Positions 16,796 through 26,837 are shown, counted from the stretch's first letter. The stretch is 35,846 nt of DNA from an uncultured Gammaproteobacteria bacterium (GCA_937992195.1 CALKKV010000025.1:1-35846); one strand, 5' to 3'. Notes: generated by a model not told the origin, from the letters alone. Numbers and translations are program-made.

Positions 16796-17865
16796 TAGTT
16801 CTGCTGGATAACAATATTTGGAAACTTGGCGCTGTAATCTTTCTTGCGCATCGCTAGTTTCGCCGCCGCTTTGCGGGCAATGGTGCGGTATTTCTGCGCG
16901 AGAACGCCATCGGGGTCAGAAACCACTGTAGGCTTACCACCATCCGCGCCAATACGAATACTCAGGTCAAGGGGCATCTCGCCCAAAAAGTCAGTACCAT
17001 AATCACTGGCCATTGTCTTACCACCGCCACTGCCGAAGATATGCTCTTCGTTACCGCATTTGCTACAGATGTGTGTACTCATATTTTCAACCACGCCAAG
17101 AACCGGAATTTCGACTTTGTCGAACATTTTGTAAGCTTTGCGCGCATCAAGCAGGGCGATATCCTGAGGGGTAGTGACAATCACCGATCCTGACACAGGT
17201 ACTTTTTGCGCTAGCGTCAGCTGCACGTCTCCAGTGCCAGGAGGCATGTCAATAATGAGATAGTCGAGATTATCCCACTGCGTATCTTTCAATAACTGCT
17301 CTAGCGCCTGAGTAACCATCGGTCCACGCCAAATCATTGGTGATTCTTCATCCACCAGAAAACCAATCGACATCGCCTGAACGTTGTAGCCACTCATCGG
17401 CTCAAGTGTTTTACCGTCTTTGGATTCAGGCTTTCCCGAAATGCCCAACATGCGGGGCTGGCTTGGCCCGTAAATGTCTGCATCAAGCACGCCTACTTTT
17501 GCGCCTTCCGCTGAAAGTGCCAAAGCCAAGTTCACCGACATGGTTGATTTACCGACACCACCTTTACCGGAAGCAACTGCAATAATATTTTTCACACCTC
17601 GCAGCGGCTTTACACCTTCCTGAACTTCGTGGGCCACAATGTTGGAGGTAATATGGATTTCTGCATCAGGAAGAACCTGCCGGATCATCTCCGTGAGCTC
17701 GGGTACAAACCCTTTTGCCGGATAGCCGAGGGATACAGTAATGTTCACCGTATTGCCATCCATTGCGATATTCTCGATATTGTTTCCAGTTACAAGATCA
17801 ACTCCAGTATGCGGGTCAACAACTTGTTTCAGCTGGCCCTCAATATCGTCTCGGGTCATTGTCAT
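16795..17865 (-). CDS. mrp: Iron-sulfur cluster carrier Mrp/ApbC
   Basis: 356-residue P-loop NTPase of the Mrp/Nbp35 family that carries and transfers 4Fe-4S clusters in the cytoplasm. An N-terminal MIP18-like domain (about 1-80) precedes the deviant Walker [21 protein letters not shown] (about 102-121); the cluster-binding CxxC is [11 protein letters not shown] (about 270). ATG 17865 has AAAGG 10 nt upstream; an ATG two codons later is an alternative. mrp is divergent from metG, an arrangement seen widely in gammaproteobacteria, and leads the mrp-dcd unit. Confidence 0.95.
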   Translation of the reverse strand: MTMTRDDIEGQLKQVVDPHTGVDLVTGNNIENIAMDGNTVNITVSLGYPAKGFVPELTEMIRQVLPDAEIHITSNIVAHEVQEGVKPLRGVKNIIAVASGKGGVGKSTMSVNLALALSAEGAKVGVLDADIYGPSQPRMLGISGKPESKDGKTLEPMSGYNVQAMSIGFLVDEESPMIWRGPMVTQALEQLLKDTQWDNLDYLIIDMPPGTGDVQLTLAQKVPVSGSVIVTTPQDIALLDARKAYKMFDKVEIPVLGVVENMSTHICSKCGNEEHIFGSGGGKTMASDYGTDFLGEMPLDLSIRIGADGGKPTVVSDPDGVLAQKYRTIARKAAAKLAMRKKDYSAKFPNIVIQQN

Positions 17866-17975
17866 CAGATTCGTACCTTTCTTTCTATTTTTCTACCCTG
17901 ACTTGGGCAACTCGGAATTTTCAGAGCGTTTCATTCAAACCGCTCGCTGTTTTAGCTTTAGGTTGTGCTTTGCGA

Positions 17976-18004
17976 TATTTTAACGCTTCATCTGCCAGTA
18001 TAAT
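17976..18004 (+). promoter_or_regulatory. Probable metG promoter
   Basis: A perfect TATAAT lies at 17999-18004, about 80 nt before the metG ATG. The matching -35 (TATTTT at 17976-17981, 17-nt spacing) is weak, so the assignment rests mostly on the -10. Confidence 0.5.
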
Positions 18005-18084
18005 AGCGGTTTAAGGAAGTCAAAATCATCAACGCTGCCTTATCCAACCTCTTCAACCAAGCACACTCAGCGAACCGAACAAGT

Positions 18085-20121
18085 ATGTCAGCCGCCAAGC
18101 GAACCCTGCTGGTTACCAGCGCCCTTCCTTATGCCAATGGTCCAATCCATCTCGGGCATTTAGTTGAATATATTCAGACTGATATTTGGGTCCGTTTTCA
18201 AAAAATGCGAGGGCATGAATGCCATTATGTTTGTGCTGACGACGCGCATGGCTCTGCAATCATGCTGCGTGCTGAAGCTGAAGGAATCGAACCGCAAACT
18301 CTTATCGACCGTGTCTATGAAGAACACACCCGCGATTTTGCGCAATTTCATGTGGCGTTCGATAATTTCTATACAACCCATTCAGATGAGAACCGGCATT
18401 TTTCCGAGCTGATATTTCAGCGCTTGGATGCCGCTGGACATATCGCTCGTCGCACCATAAAGCAGTTATATGATCCTGAACGCGGCATGTTTCTTCCTGA
18501 CCGATATGTCAAAGGAACCTGCCCGGTCTGTGGTGAGGAAGACCAATATGGCGATAATTGCGAGAAATGTGGAAGCACATATGCATCAACTGAACTAATT
18601 AATCCGGTTTCTACGGTTTCTGGCGCAACGCCGGTTGAAAAGGATTCAGACCAGCTATTTTTTAAACTCAATGATTTCAGAGACTTTTTGGCAAACTGGA
18701 TTGACTCAGAACAGCATGTTCAACCTGTTATCGCGAATAAGCTAAAAGAGCTCTTTGAAGATGAACTATTCCAGTGGGATATTTCTCGTAATGCGCCTTA
18801 TTTTGGCTTTGAGATTCCGGGTGAAAAGGACAAATTCTTCTACGTATGGCTGGACGCGCCAATTGGATATATGGCGAGTTTTAAAAACCTTTGCGATCGA
18901 GAAAATTTGAGCTTTGACCAGTTTTTCGCACAAGATAGCGAAGCAGAGCTGCACCACTTCATTGGCAAAGACATCGCCCGATTTCATACCCTCTTTTGGC
19001 CCGCCAAACTCCATGGCGCTGGCTTTCGAACCCCAACCGCGGTTCACTGCCATGGATTTCTTATGGTCAACGGCCAAAAGATGTCGAAGTCCAGAGGGAC
19101 TTTTATCATGGCGGAAACCTATGCCAAGCATTTAAATCCCGAGTATTTACGCTATTACTTTGCCGCAAAGCTAGATGATGGTATCGATGATATTGACTTA
19201 AACCTGGAAGATTTTCAGGCCAGAGTAAACAGCGACTTGGTTGGCAAGCTTGTCAATATCGCCAGCAGATGCGCGGGCTTTATCAGCAAACAATTTGACG
19301 GAAAACTTTCAGATACATTGCCCGAACCAAAGATGCTCGATGATTTCGTTCAGGCAATGGAGAGTATCGCAGGTCATTATGAATCAAGACGTTTCAGTAA
19401 AGCCATGCGTGAAATCATGACCCTCGCCGACCAAGCCAATCAATATATTGATAGCGCTGAACCCTGGGTTTTAATTAAAAACGCGGACCGAAAGCATGAG
19501 GTTCAAGGGATTTGTTCTCTGGGGATTAATATGTTCAGAGTGCTGATGACGATGCTTAAGCCGGTTTTGCCAGCCACTGCGAGTAAATCGGAAATATTTC
19601 TCAATATTGATCCATTAACGTGGGAAGCAGCGAGGGCACCTTTGCTGGACCACAAGATCAATAAATTCAAACCGCTACTCACCAGAATAGAAGACACCCA
19701 AACCGAGAACATGATTGAAGATTCCAAGCAGGCCGTCGCCGACCTGACTCCCGCAAAGTCGCTAAGCGGTCCGCTGGCCGACGACCCTATTGCAGAAATT
19801 GCTACCTTTGAAGATTTCGCTAAGCTGGATTTTCGAGTCGTGAGAATCGTCAAAGCCGAACATGTGGAGGGAGCCGACAAGCTGCTGCAGCTTACCCTTG
19901 ATCTCGGAGGAGAAACGCGCAGTGTTTTCGCCGGGATTAAATCTGCCTACACTCCTGACCAACTTGAGGGTCGACTAACCGTGATGGTGGCCAACCTGGC
20001 ACCGAGAAAAATGCGCTTCGGCGTTTCCGAAGGCATGGTGTTTGCAGCAGGCCCCGGAGGCAAAGAGATTTTTATATTAAATCCTGATGACGGTGCACAG
20101 CCTGGGATGCGGGTAAAGTAG
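18085..20121 (+). CDS. metG: Methionyl-tRNA synthetase
   Basis: 678-residue class I synthetase charging tRNA-Met. The HIGH signature is [13 protein letters not shown] (about 18-30), the zinc-binding insertion has [18 protein letters not shown] (about 146-163), and the KMSKS loop is [12 protein letters not shown] (about 329-340). The C-terminal dimerising tRNA-binding (EMAP-like) domain covers about residues 575-678 ([20 protein letters not shown] onward). Length and domain order match the E. coli enzyme (677). No strong SD precedes the ATG. It is transcribed away from mrp and ends in a strong terminator shared with rpsI. Confidence 0.98.
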   Translation: MSAAKRTLLVTSALPYANGPIHLGHLVEYIQTDIWVRFQKMRGHECHYVCADDAHGSAIMLRAEAEGIEPQTLIDRVYEEHTRDFAQFHVAFDNFYTTHSDENRHFSELIFQRLDAAGHIARRTIKQLYDPERGMFLPDRYVKGTCPVCGEEDQYGDNCEKCGSTYASTELINPVSTVSGATPVEKDSDQLFFKLNDFRDFLANWIDSEQHVQPVIANKLKELFEDELFQWDISRNAPYFGFEIPGEKDKFFYVWLDAPIGYMASFKNLCDRENLSFDQFFAQDSEAELHHFIGKDIARFHTLFWPAKLHGAGFRTPTAVHCHGFLMVNGQKMSKSRGTFIMAETYAKHLNPEYLRYYFAAKLDDGIDDIDLNLEDFQARVNSDLVGKLVNIASRCAGFISKQFDGKLSDTLPEPKMLDDFVQAMESIAGHYESRRFSKAMREIMTLADQANQYIDSAEPWVLIKNADRKHEVQGICSLGINMFRVLMTMLKPVLPATASKSEIFLNIDPLTWEAARAPLLDHKINKFKPLLTRIEDTQTENMIEDSKQAVADLTPAKSLSGPLADDPIAEIATFEDFAKLDFRVVRIVKAEHVEGADKLLQLTLDLGGETRSVFAGIKSAYTPDQLEGRLTVMVANLAPRKMRFGVSEGMVFAAGPGGKEIFILNPDDGAQPGMRVK

Positions 20122-20151
20122 CAAGACTGATTGACTGCTAAATCCCGGTCA

Positions 20152-20181
20152 AAAAAAAGCAGCCAGTAGGCTGCTTTTTTT
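20152..20181. terminator. Bidirectional intrinsic terminator, metG / rpsI
   Basis: Stem AAAAAAAGCAGCC / GGCTGCTTTTTTT (20152-20164 and 20169-20181) with loop AGTA. The A and T runs on either side make it functional on both strands, serving the convergent metG and rplM-rpsI units. Confidence 0.92.
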
Positions 20182-20201
20182 GTTTCTTCTGATAAGAAAA
20201 A

Positions 20202-20600
20202 TTAACGCTTGGAGAACTGAGGACGCTTACGACCTTTCTTCAAACCAACTTTCTTTCTCTCTACTTCACGCGCATCCCGTGAAACAAATCCCGCCTGACG
20301 GAGTGAAGAACGCAGCTCTTCGTCATAGTTCATCAGTGCACGTGTAATACCATGCCGAATCGCGCCGGCTTGTCCGCTGTTACCGCCACCATCAACGCTG
20401 ACGTTGACGTCCATCTTATCCAGCATTTCGACCAACTCAAGCGGCTGACGAACGATCATGCGGGCAGTTTCACGACCGAAGTAATCGTCGATAGACTTTT
20501 TGTTAATCGTGATTTGACCGCTTCCGCGCTGAAGGTAAACACGGGCGGTAGAGGACTTACGCCGTCCGGTGCCCTGATAAGTTGTCTGAGCTTGTGCCAT
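20202..20600 (-). CDS. rpsI: 30S ribosomal protein S9
   Basis: 132-residue small-subunit protein. The N-terminus [20 protein letters not shown], the central [19 protein letters not shown] and the C-terminal [12 protein letters not shown] tail, whose end reaches the P-site tRNA, are all typical. Second gene of the rplM-rpsI operon, 46 nt after rplM. Confidence 0.98.
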   Translation of the reverse strand: MAQAQTTYQGTGRRKSSTARVYLQRGSGQITINKKSIDDYFGRETARMIVRQPLELVEMLDKMDVNVSVDGGGNSGQAGAIRHGITRALMNYDEELRSSLRQAGFVSRDAREVERKKVGLKKGRKRPQFSKR

Positions 20601-20646
20601 AGACCTGTTAGTTCGTTTCTAAGTTATTTGGTATCGCAGTGTACGA

Positions 20647-21075
20647 CTAAATTTCCAGCGCTTTAGGCTGCTGGGCTGTGTGCGCATGCTCTTCACCAGC
20701 ATAAACTTTCAGCTTTGAAAACATCGCACGTCCTAATTTGTTCTTCGGCAACATACCTTTAACCGCATTCTCGATAACGCGGGTTGGGTGTCGCTCGATC
20801 ATGTCGCGAAAAGTTGTGCTTTTAATGCCGCCAGGATGCTGGGTGTGGCGGTAGTAAATTTTCGCTTCTGCCTTGTTACCGGTTACCGCGACTTTCTCAG
20901 CGTTAATCACAACAATGTAATCGCCAGTATCAACATGTGGCGTATATTCTGGCTTATGCTTGCCACGCAGACGATGTGCAATTTCAGCAGCCAAACGGCC
21001 TAGCACTTTGTCATTGGCATCGACAACGAACCAGTCGCGCTCTACATCTTGTGGTCTGACGGAAATAGTCTTCAT
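20647..21075 (-). CDS. rplM: 50S ribosomal protein L13
   Basis: 142-residue large-subunit protein beginning [20 protein letters not shown] and ending KALEI. The longer open frame to 21213 is rejected because the homologous N-terminus starts at this Met and a strong promoter lies inside the extension. Conserved [20 protein letters not shown] and [19 protein letters not shown] are visible. It is the first gene of the rplM-rpsI operon. Confidence 0.98.
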   Translation of the reverse strand: MKTISVRPQDVERDWFVVDANDKVLGRLAAEIAHRLRGKHKPEYTPHVDTGDYIVVINAEKVAVTGNKAEAKIYYRHTQHPGGIKSTTFRDMIERHPTRVIENAVKGMLPKNKLGRAMFSKLKVYAGEEHAHTAQQPKALEI

Positions 21076-21110
21076 TGAATCGGTGAAGCAGGGTAAATTC
21101 TGGACGGCGG

Positions 21111-21139
21111 ATAATACTTGAGCACAGACCCTGTGACAA
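21111..21139 (-). promoter_or_regulatory. rplM-rpsI promoter
   Basis: On the minus strand TTGTCA (21139-21134), a 17-nt spacer and TATTAT (21116-21111) form a good sigma70 promoter about 36 nt before the rplM ATG. This independent promoter implies that the terminated transcript further upstream (21309-21395) is separate from rplM. Confidence 0.82.
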
Positions 21140-21308
21140 GGCGGAAACGGTGTTTTTACAGGGAATTTTCCTTGATTTTCAGCTACCACGCTGGGTTTAC
21201 TCCGAAACCGCACATTTAGGGCAGTTTGGCGGTTAAATTAACCCTGGTATTCAGGCCCAAAGCCGCCCTGCGGTAGCACTCCTTTTGGTCATCCAAAATC
21301 ATGCGGAC

Positions 21309-21341
21309 AAAAAAAACGCGGCGTTCGTTCGAAGGCCGCGT
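21309..21341 (-). terminator. Minus-strand intrinsic terminator upstream of rplM
   Basis: On the minus strand the stem ACGCGGC / GCCGCGT (21341-21335 and 21322-21316) is followed by eight T (21316-21309). It is orphaned: the nearest upstream minus-strand gene is betC, beyond the oppositely oriented coq7. Confidence 0.85.
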
Positions 21342-21395
21342 CCAATAAACCACCATAAGGAGGAAAGGAGGAGTTGTACCGACTTAACGGTACGG
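21309..21395 (-). ncRNA. Candidate small RNA with C-rich anti-SD segment
   Basis: No protein gene explains a strong minus-strand terminator at 21309-21341, so a short transcript is proposed. On the minus strand a -10-like TATATT (21406-21401) would start RNA near 21395. From there the order is a 6-bp hairpin GTACCG-TTAAGT-CGGTAC (21393-21376), an unpaired CTCCTCCTTTCCTCCTTATG (21373-21354), then the terminator. The C/U-rich stretch is complementary to tandem AAGGAGG-like Shine-Dalgarno sequences, a feature of some base-pairing sRNAs. The -35 is poor. Alternatives are an attenuated leader of rplM or a transcript under an activator. The call is inferred from structure only. Confidence 0.55.
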
Positions 21396-21471
21396 GAATG
21401 AATATAGCAAAGCGCCCTGAATCCTCCCTGAAGGAAATCTGAAGATTCGTTCAGGTTGACGGGATATTTCC

Positions 21472-21500
21472 TTAAAATGTCACTTTTCTGCGACTATAAT
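21472..21500 (+). promoter_or_regulatory. Probable coq7 promoter at the start codon
   Basis: TTAAAA (21472-21477), a 17-nt spacer and a perfect TATAAT (21495-21500) end six bases before the coq7 ATG at 21507. Transcription from it would start at or next to the ATG. Confidence 0.5.
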
Positions 21501-21506
21501 CTCGCT

Positions 21507-22148
21507 ATGGAAACAAAAAGACACTTTTCAGCTGCTGATCAAGCCATTATTGGCTTGAGTGATATTCTCAGTACTTTATTTACTCCAGCTAGAGCCGCTC
21601 GGCCTTTTCCGGGAAAATCTTCTGATACTCAACTGACTGAAACCGAACGCAAAGCTTCCGCGGGATATATGCGGGTCAATCATGTCGGAGAGATTTGTGC
21701 GCAAGCGCTCTACCAAAGCCAGGCGCTGACCGCGAAAAACCCAGAAACAAGAAAAAAGATGCAGCAAGCAGCGGCTGAAGAAACCGATCACCTGGCGTGG
21801 TGCGAACAGCGACTTGAAGAGCTTAATGACCGTAAAAGTGTACTCAATCCAATCTGGTACGGCGGCTCATTTGTTATAGGCAGCCTGGCGGGCCTTGCCG
21901 GCGACAAATGGAATCTTGGTTTTGTCGCGGAAACTGAACGACAAGTCGTTAACCATCTGGAAGATCATCTTGCTGCACTGCCTGAAGCAGACCAACGCAG
22001 CCGCGAAGTGGTATTGCAGATGCGCGATGACGAGGCTGAACATGCTGAAATGGCGGTAGCTGCTGGCGCTGCGCCACTACCGACGCCGCTGCAAGGCGCA
22101 ATGCGTCTAGTCTCTCGGGTAATGACCCGCACGGCCTATTGGCTTTAA
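21507..22148 (+). CDS. coq7: 2-polyprenyl-3-methyl-6-methoxybenzoquinol hydroxylase (Coq7)
   Basis: 213-residue di-iron monooxygenase that hydroxylates demethoxyubiquinol in ubiquinone synthesis at the inner membrane, using O2. Iron ligands occur in the order [37 protein letters not shown] and [11 protein letters not shown]. The start [12 protein letters not shown] is chosen from the usual family N-terminus; the frame extends upstream to a TTG at 21456 and an ATG at 21477, neither with a better SD. No SD precedes 21507 and a TATAAT ends six bases before it, so the message may be leaderless. Confidence 0.95.
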   Translation: METKRHFSAADQAIIGLSDILSTLFTPARAARPFPGKSSDTQLTETERKASAGYMRVNHVGEICAQALYQSQALTAKNPETRKKMQQAAAEETDHLAWCEQRLEELNDRKSVLNPIWYGGSFVIGSLAGLAGDKWNLGFVAETERQVVNHLEDHLAALPEADQRSREVVLQMRDDEAEHAEMAVAAGAAPLPTPLQGAMRLVSRVMTRTAYWL

Positions 22149-22188
22149 CGCTTCTGCTTTGGTCAAAGATTCCGCGATCTGACTCACT

Positions 22189-23760
22189 TTACTTCCATTT
22201 TGGCTTAAACGGCTTCGGTCGCGGAAAACGAGAGGAGATATCGAATCGGGTTAGATCCATATGGCTGCGGGTAAATTCATTCTGCGCATCCCGTTGTGGC
22301 TGAAAATCCCAGCCCTGATAACGACCGATTCGCAAAGCGCTATGTACAGCCACTCGTCTCTTCTGATCATGAATTACTTTTTCCTTCACTTCATCACTAT
22401 TCCAGTGAGCATTGGCTTTTTCTCTGAATAGCGAGAGCGCCTCCTCATAGTCTGGGTCTGCAACTAAATTAATCTGCTCCTGCGGGTCTTTTTCCAAGTC
22501 AAATAGTTGCTCGGGGTCACTATGGCATTGAATATATTTCAATCCTCCCTGTCGGATCATCAGCATTGGCGCCCCGGTGCCTTCGGCCAAATATTCACTC
22601 ACGGCTTCGTTGCAATCATCACTTATTTGGTTATCACACAGAGGTACTAAACTTCGACCATCTAACGGGTCGATCTGATCAGGTTTTTCCATACCCGTGT
22701 TTTCATTGGCGATGTCCATTAACGTTGGCAAAACATCCACCTGTGCAACCGGGTTATTAACCACCAGTGGATTGAAGCGATTTGGCCTGTGTACGATCAT
22801 CGGAATGCGGCAGGACCATTCTCGAAAAGACATTTTATACCAAAGACCATATTCACCCAGCATGTCACCGTGATCGCTGGTAAAAATTATCGTGGTCTGC
22901 TCATCCATCCCACATTCATTTAGCGTGTCGCGAATTTTCCCTAGCCACTCATCCACATAGCTGACATTGGCGTAATAGGCTCTTCGGGCATTGATTATTT
23001 CTTCATCACTCAGGTCAACTGCATCCAAGGCGATGACTTTTTCCAGTCGCTTATTGTGGGGGTCTTGATTCTCAGGAGACGGGCGCGACACGCTGGGTAG
23101 CTGAATATCCACATCTTCATACAGATCCCAATACTTCTGCCGAGCAGCGTAGGGATCATGGGGGTGGATAAAACTCGCGACTAAACAAAGCGGTCTGTCG
23201 TCTTCACCGCGCGCATGGTCATAAATCACTTTGCAGGATTCATACCCTACCTCGTCGTCATAACTTAGCTGGTTAGTGATGGAAGCGACCCCAGCTTGCT
23301 TGACGCTCGACATATTGTGATACCAAAGATCAATACGGTCATCTGGATTAGTCCAATCGGGCACCCAGCCAAAATCAGCTGGATATACATCGGTGGTAAC
23401 GCGGGACTCAAATCCGTGCAGTTGATCCGGTCCGACAAAATGCATTTTCCCGGACAAACAGGTGCGGTAACCCATCAGGCGCAAATAATGCGCAAAGGTC
23501 GGCATGGTTGCTGGCATATATGCAGCGTTGTCATACCCCCCGCATCGAGAGATATTCTGACCTGTCATAAATGCATAACGCGCAGGGGTGCATAATGGAC
23601 TGCTGCTATAGGCTGAATTAAATCGCACTCCTTCACTAGCAAGCCGGTCGATATGCGGTGTTTTTACTTCGCTATTGCCGTAGCACCCCAGTGCAAGTGC
23701 GGTTAGCTGATCAGCCATCACAATCACTATATTGCGATCCTTATTTAGAGCGGACGTCAT
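22189..23760 (-). CDS. betC: Choline-sulfatase
   Basis: 523-residue type I sulfatase hydrolysing choline-O-sulfate to choline and sulfate. The formylglycine motif is SSPLCTPARYAFMTGQ (CxPxR, about residues 50-65), the metal site has NIVIVMADQ at the N-terminus and IIFTSDHGDMLGEYG (about 290). Segments SGKMHFVGPDQLHGFESR and TTDVYPADFGWVPDW, SFIHPHDPYAARQKYWDLYE are strongly like BetC. The start at 23760 has GGGGAG about 7 nt upstream; the longer frame to 23820 lacks one. No betaine synthesis genes (betA/B) or choline transporter are nearby. It follows the RND exporter gene after 97 nt and converges on coq7. Confidence 0.9.
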   Translation of the reverse strand: MTSALNKDRNIVIVMADQLTALALGCYGNSEVKTPHIDRLASEGVRFNSAYSSSPLCTPARYAFMTGQNISRCGGYDNAAYMPATMPTFAHYLRLMGYRTCLSGKMHFVGPDQLHGFESRVTTDVYPADFGWVPDWTNPDDRIDLWYHNMSSVKQAGVASITNQLSYDDEVGYESCKVIYDHARGEDDRPLCLVASFIHPHDPYAARQKYWDLYEDVDIQLPSVSRPSPENQDPHNKRLEKVIALDAVDLSDEEIINARRAYYANVSYVDEWLGKIRDTLNECGMDEQTTIIFTSDHGDMLGEYGLWYKMSFREWSCRIPMIVHRPNRFNPLVVNNPVAQVDVLPTLMDIANENTGMEKPDQIDPLDGRSLVPLCDNQISDDCNEAVSEYLAEGTGAPMLMIRQGGLKYIQCHSDPEQLFDLEKDPQEQINLVADPDYEEALSLFREKANAHWNSDEVKEKVIHDQKRRVAVHSALRIGRYQGWDFQPQRDAQNEFTRSHMDLTRFDISSRFPRPKPFKPKWK

Positions 23761-23857
23761 TTGCTTCTCCCCGGAAATTACATGCTCGAATTGATTTCGC
23801 CGAATAATACTCCTATACAAGCCCGGAAAAGCAACTCAGTATGACTACAGCGTTTGC

Positions 23858-26194
23858 TTAAGTCTGTTTTTCCGCTTTTGTAGCCCACATTGCCGCAAAT
23901 AGAATACTCAGCGCCGCACCAATTCCTACAGTGAGACCAATCGCTTTCAGCGGGGGCGTTTGCGACAACACCAGGATTCCAAATACCAGAACAGTGGTAC
24001 ATCCACAAACCCATAGCGATTTAAAAGTTGTATTCCACTCTTCTGAGTTTCCAGGCAATCGATTAAAAAACAGCGCATAGTCGAGCCCAAGGCCAATCAC
24101 CAACATCAGTGAAATCAAGTGAAAAATACTAAGTGGCGAATTAAATGCAACCAGCAATCCCGCAGTCACAACCGCCGCTGCAAAAGTAGGAATCATGATT
24201 TTGAACGGTCGCGTCAATGATTTAAACGACCACGACATGACCATGTAGATTCCAACAATACACAAGATCATGGTCAGTGCGACACGATCAACACTGCGCG
24301 CAACAAGTTCGGTTGCAGAGGTCTTTAAGTGCATAAACATTACGCCTTCTTGCTTCTCGGCAAATGATCTAAGCCTGGTTTCGTCGGTAACGCCATGCAA
24401 TAACACCACTCCAGCAGCTTCATCCTCAAAATCAAAAACCAGCGTCTGCAGTCGTTTTCCCAGATCACCCTTGATCAAATTATCGATACTAATTGGCTCA
24501 CTTTTGGCAACCGTTTCAAGCTGATCAATAAAAGGTTTGAATACCGCAGGCTTAAAGTTACTCCCGCTTAAAGCCGCAGTCAGATCTTGCTGAATTTGTT
24601 CCGGATTAGAAAACGCTGCAAGATTTTCTTCCTGACGATCTACGCTGGGTAGAAATTGCGCAGCCATATCAAACCCAGTCATCTGCTTATCTTGGATCAT
24701 CTGATCGAGGAACGGTTCGATAGCCTCACTCTTTTGAAGGATCGCGTCTTTATCCGATGCAGAAAGTACCAGCATGCGACCACCATACCAATATCCAAGG
24801 TCATCTCTCAGCATCTTTCCCTCGGCCCGACGACTATCTTTAATCGGGCTTAGCGAGTCAACGTTCAAGTGCATCACTGGCAAGCTGGTTAACCACAGAC
24901 CAGCAGCAGCAGTTACGCCGAATATAACAACCAGATATCTTGCCTTGGCAGCATGACCTGCCAGGAAAACCAGCCGTCTGTGAAATCCCGCCAAACCCTG
25001 TCGACGCTCAACATTACGCTGCAATAGTAGCGGCAGAACCCAACGTGAAAACAATGCCGCCGTGGTCAAGCCGATAATGGTGAACAGTCCCAGCTGCTGC
25101 AATCCCGCAAAGCCAGACAACAAGAAAGCACAGTAAGCAAAAACCGTTGAAATTACACCAAGTCTAAGGGTCGGCCAGATTTTACCGACATAAGTCATAT
25201 CCCGATCTTTCGCCCGAGTGAGTCCGGTCAAAAGATGTATCGGATAGTCCACAGCAACCCCAGCCAGGGTAATTCCAAAGGCAAGCGTAATTCCGTGAAT
25301 CTGGTCATGTATAAATAGAATACTCGCGGTCGCAACAATAACTCCAGCTATTAGCGGCGCAAACACCAGCAACAACATAACCACCGATCGATAAACCAGC
25401 AACAGAAACAATGTGACACAAATAACGGCAAACCAGGTTAACAACCTGACATCACTTTTTATATCTTCTCCAGACTCTACAGCGAATGCGGCAGGCCCAG
25501 TCATTATAATCTCGAGCCCCGGTATTTTGATTTCGTCAAAAGCATTTCTCACTGCACTAATCGCTTCGATCTGGTTATCCAGACTGGTCAATGCAGCGCC
25601 AATCTCAGCAAGAATCAGAGTGCGTTTATGATCACTTGAAAACCATAATCCGTGCAGCACCTCAGGACGACTGTGTTTACTTAGCTTCCCCTGCCAGTCC
25701 TGTAGCAAGGTAATCACTTCACCCGTGGGATCACGTCTCAGGTGTTTCTTTTCCAAACCTGCTTCGAGCGATGTTAATCCTCGGATGCGATCTTCCAAGG
25801 CTTTATTAAAACCTTCTTGGGTAAAGGTATCTGAAAGATTACTTCTGCTCAGCAGATAGCGATTCTCAATAACAAAATCCAGGCCTTCCTGGCCTAACTC
25901 CGTCGCCTGATTCACAACTTTACTGAACAAATTGGTTTCGGAAAGTCGCTTCGAAAGTGCTGTATTGGCTTCGGCAAGTTGCTCAGTTGGCAGACCGGTT
26001 AATGCGACAAACACAAGCTTTGTCGATGCTCCATTGTCTAGCTGATGGTGCAAAAGACGCTCAGCATGGTTTGAAGGTTCGGGCAGAAACAGCTTTAGAT
26101 CAGTGGAAACGCTGATCTTGAGGTAAATGATAACAAGGGAAACAGCCAGCAAGCCAATAACAATAGCCGCCCTCGGCAGTGTGTTGCGTTCCAA
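23858..26194 (-). CDS. RND/MMPL-family exporter, predicted lipid or acyl transporter
   Basis: 778-residue inner-membrane protein with duplicated halves, each with one TM helix, a large periplasmic loop and a bundle of five TM helices. Family positions are visible in TM4 (ITLAGVAVDYPIHLLTGL) and TM10 (MLVIGLGLDYALFFNRL), where charged residues serve proton coupling in MMPL/RND proteins. The length and layout match the exporters paired with LolA-like proteins in aryl polyene and related lipid clusters, and a LolA-like gene indeed ends 7 nt upstream. The other aryl polyene genes are absent, so the cargo is unknown. Confidence 0.85.
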   Translation of the reverse strand: MERNTLPRAAIVIGLLAVSLVIIYLKISVSTDLKLFLPEPSNHAERLLHHQLDNGASTKLVFVALTGLPTEQLAEANTALSKRLSETNLFSKVVNQATELGQEGLDFVIENRYLLSRSNLSDTFTQEGFNKALEDRIRGLTSLEAGLEKKHLRRDPTGEVITLLQDWQGKLSKHSRPEVLHGLWFSSDHKRTLILAEIGAALTSLDNQIEAISAVRNAFDEIKIPGLEIIMTGPAAFAVESGEDIKSDVRLLTWFAVICVTLFLLLVYRSVVMLLLVFAPLIAGVIVATASILFIHDQIHGITLAFGITLAGVAVDYPIHLLTGLTRAKDRDMTYVGKIWPTLRLGVISTVFAYCAFLLSGFAGLQQLGLFTIIGLTTAALFSRWVLPLLLQRNVERRQGLAGFHRRLVFLAGHAAKARYLVVIFGVTAAAGLWLTSLPVMHLNVDSLSPIKDSRRAEGKMLRDDLGYWYGGRMLVLSASDKDAILQKSEAIEPFLDQMIQDKQMTGFDMAAQFLPSVDRQEENLAAFSNPEQIQQDLTAALSGSNFKPAVFKPFIDQLETVAKSEPISIDNLIKGDLGKRLQTLVFDFEDEAAGVVLLHGVTDETRLRSFAEKQEGVMFMHLKTSATELVARSVDRVALTMILCIVGIYMVMSWSFKSLTRPFKIMIPTFAAAVVTAGLLVAFNSPLSIFHLISLMLVIGLGLDYALFFNRLPGNSEEWNTTFKSLWVCGCTTVLVFGILVLSQTPPLKAIGLTVGIGAALSILFAAMWATKAEKQT

Positions 26195-26201
26195 ACTTGG
26201 G

Positions 26202-26837
26202 TTACTTAATCATTTGGTAAAACAAAGAAAGTCGGGCAATGTCTCCGTCGGCATTGGTGGTCTCAATGGTTCTTATTTCCCGCTCCTCCCCTGTTAGCGC
26301 TATTTTTTCAAGATGGTCCGATAGTTTAGGCTTTTTTGGAGTCAACGTTACCAGCCACGTAAGCATGTCACCTTCCAGCGCAATATTATAGTTTTCTATC
26401 AATACCGCCAGATTCCCCGCGAGCGTCGCACGGAATCCTTCCACTATTGTACTCAGTGCTTCCGAAGAGGACAGCGAATACTGCTGTATGGTCGACTCTC
26501 CTCTCTGCGATGTCTTTTCAACCAACAACGTATCACCACTAATTTTGGTTCGCTGCTTATAAGGTGACTCCACGCGCTTCTCTATAAAGTCAGGGGCGAT
26601 ATATTTCAAACTGCCTGTGAGCACGATGTCACCCACCAAGAATGCAGAAGATCGTTCTTCAGTGAATGTCAGGTCTGCCTCCTTTACCTGCGACAACATC
26701 TCCATCAATGTTTCAGTAGACCACTCCGCTTTCTCATCCTGAGCAAATACCGGGTTTTGCCACACTGCGGCAATGGTCATCGGAATTGTCGCAATGATAG
26801 CGAGCAACAATCTCCGAAAATATTCTTTGTCAGTCAT
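26202..26837 (-). CDS. LolA-like periplasmic lipid carrier
   Basis: 211-residue exported protein. A signal peptide is seen at the N-terminus (LLLAIIATIPMTIAAVW, cleavage probably near VFAQ), followed by the LolA-like pattern: FTEERSSAFLVGDIVLTGSL, LKYIAPDFIEKRVESPYKQR, GDTLLVEK and late EIRTIETTNADGD. It resembles LolA-related proteins that partner RND exporters rather than housekeeping LolA. It is first in an apparent LolA-RND-betC unit, with 7 nt to the RND gene, and probably hands a lipid-like cargo through the periplasm (inference). Confidence 0.83.
   Translation of the reverse strand: MTDKEYFRRLLLAIIATIPMTIAAVWQNPVFAQDEKAEWSTETLMEMLSQVKEADLTFTEERSSAFLVGDIVLTGSLKYIAPDFIEKRVESPYKQRTKISGDTLLVEKTSQRGESTIQQYSLSSSEALSTIVEGFRATLAGNLAVLIENYNIALEGDMLTWLVTLTPKKPKLSDHLEKIALTGEEREIRTIETTNADGDIARLSLFYQMIK

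Noticed and set aside
21076..21213. N-terminal extension of L13
   Set aside because: The L13 homology starts at 21075 and the extension contains the rplM promoter.
21216..21356. 46-codon minus-strand frame MVVYWTRPSN... over the candidate sRNA terminator
   Set aside because: Lacks an SD, runs through an intrinsic terminator, and has only one Trp codon, so it does not make a convincing attenuation leader peptide.
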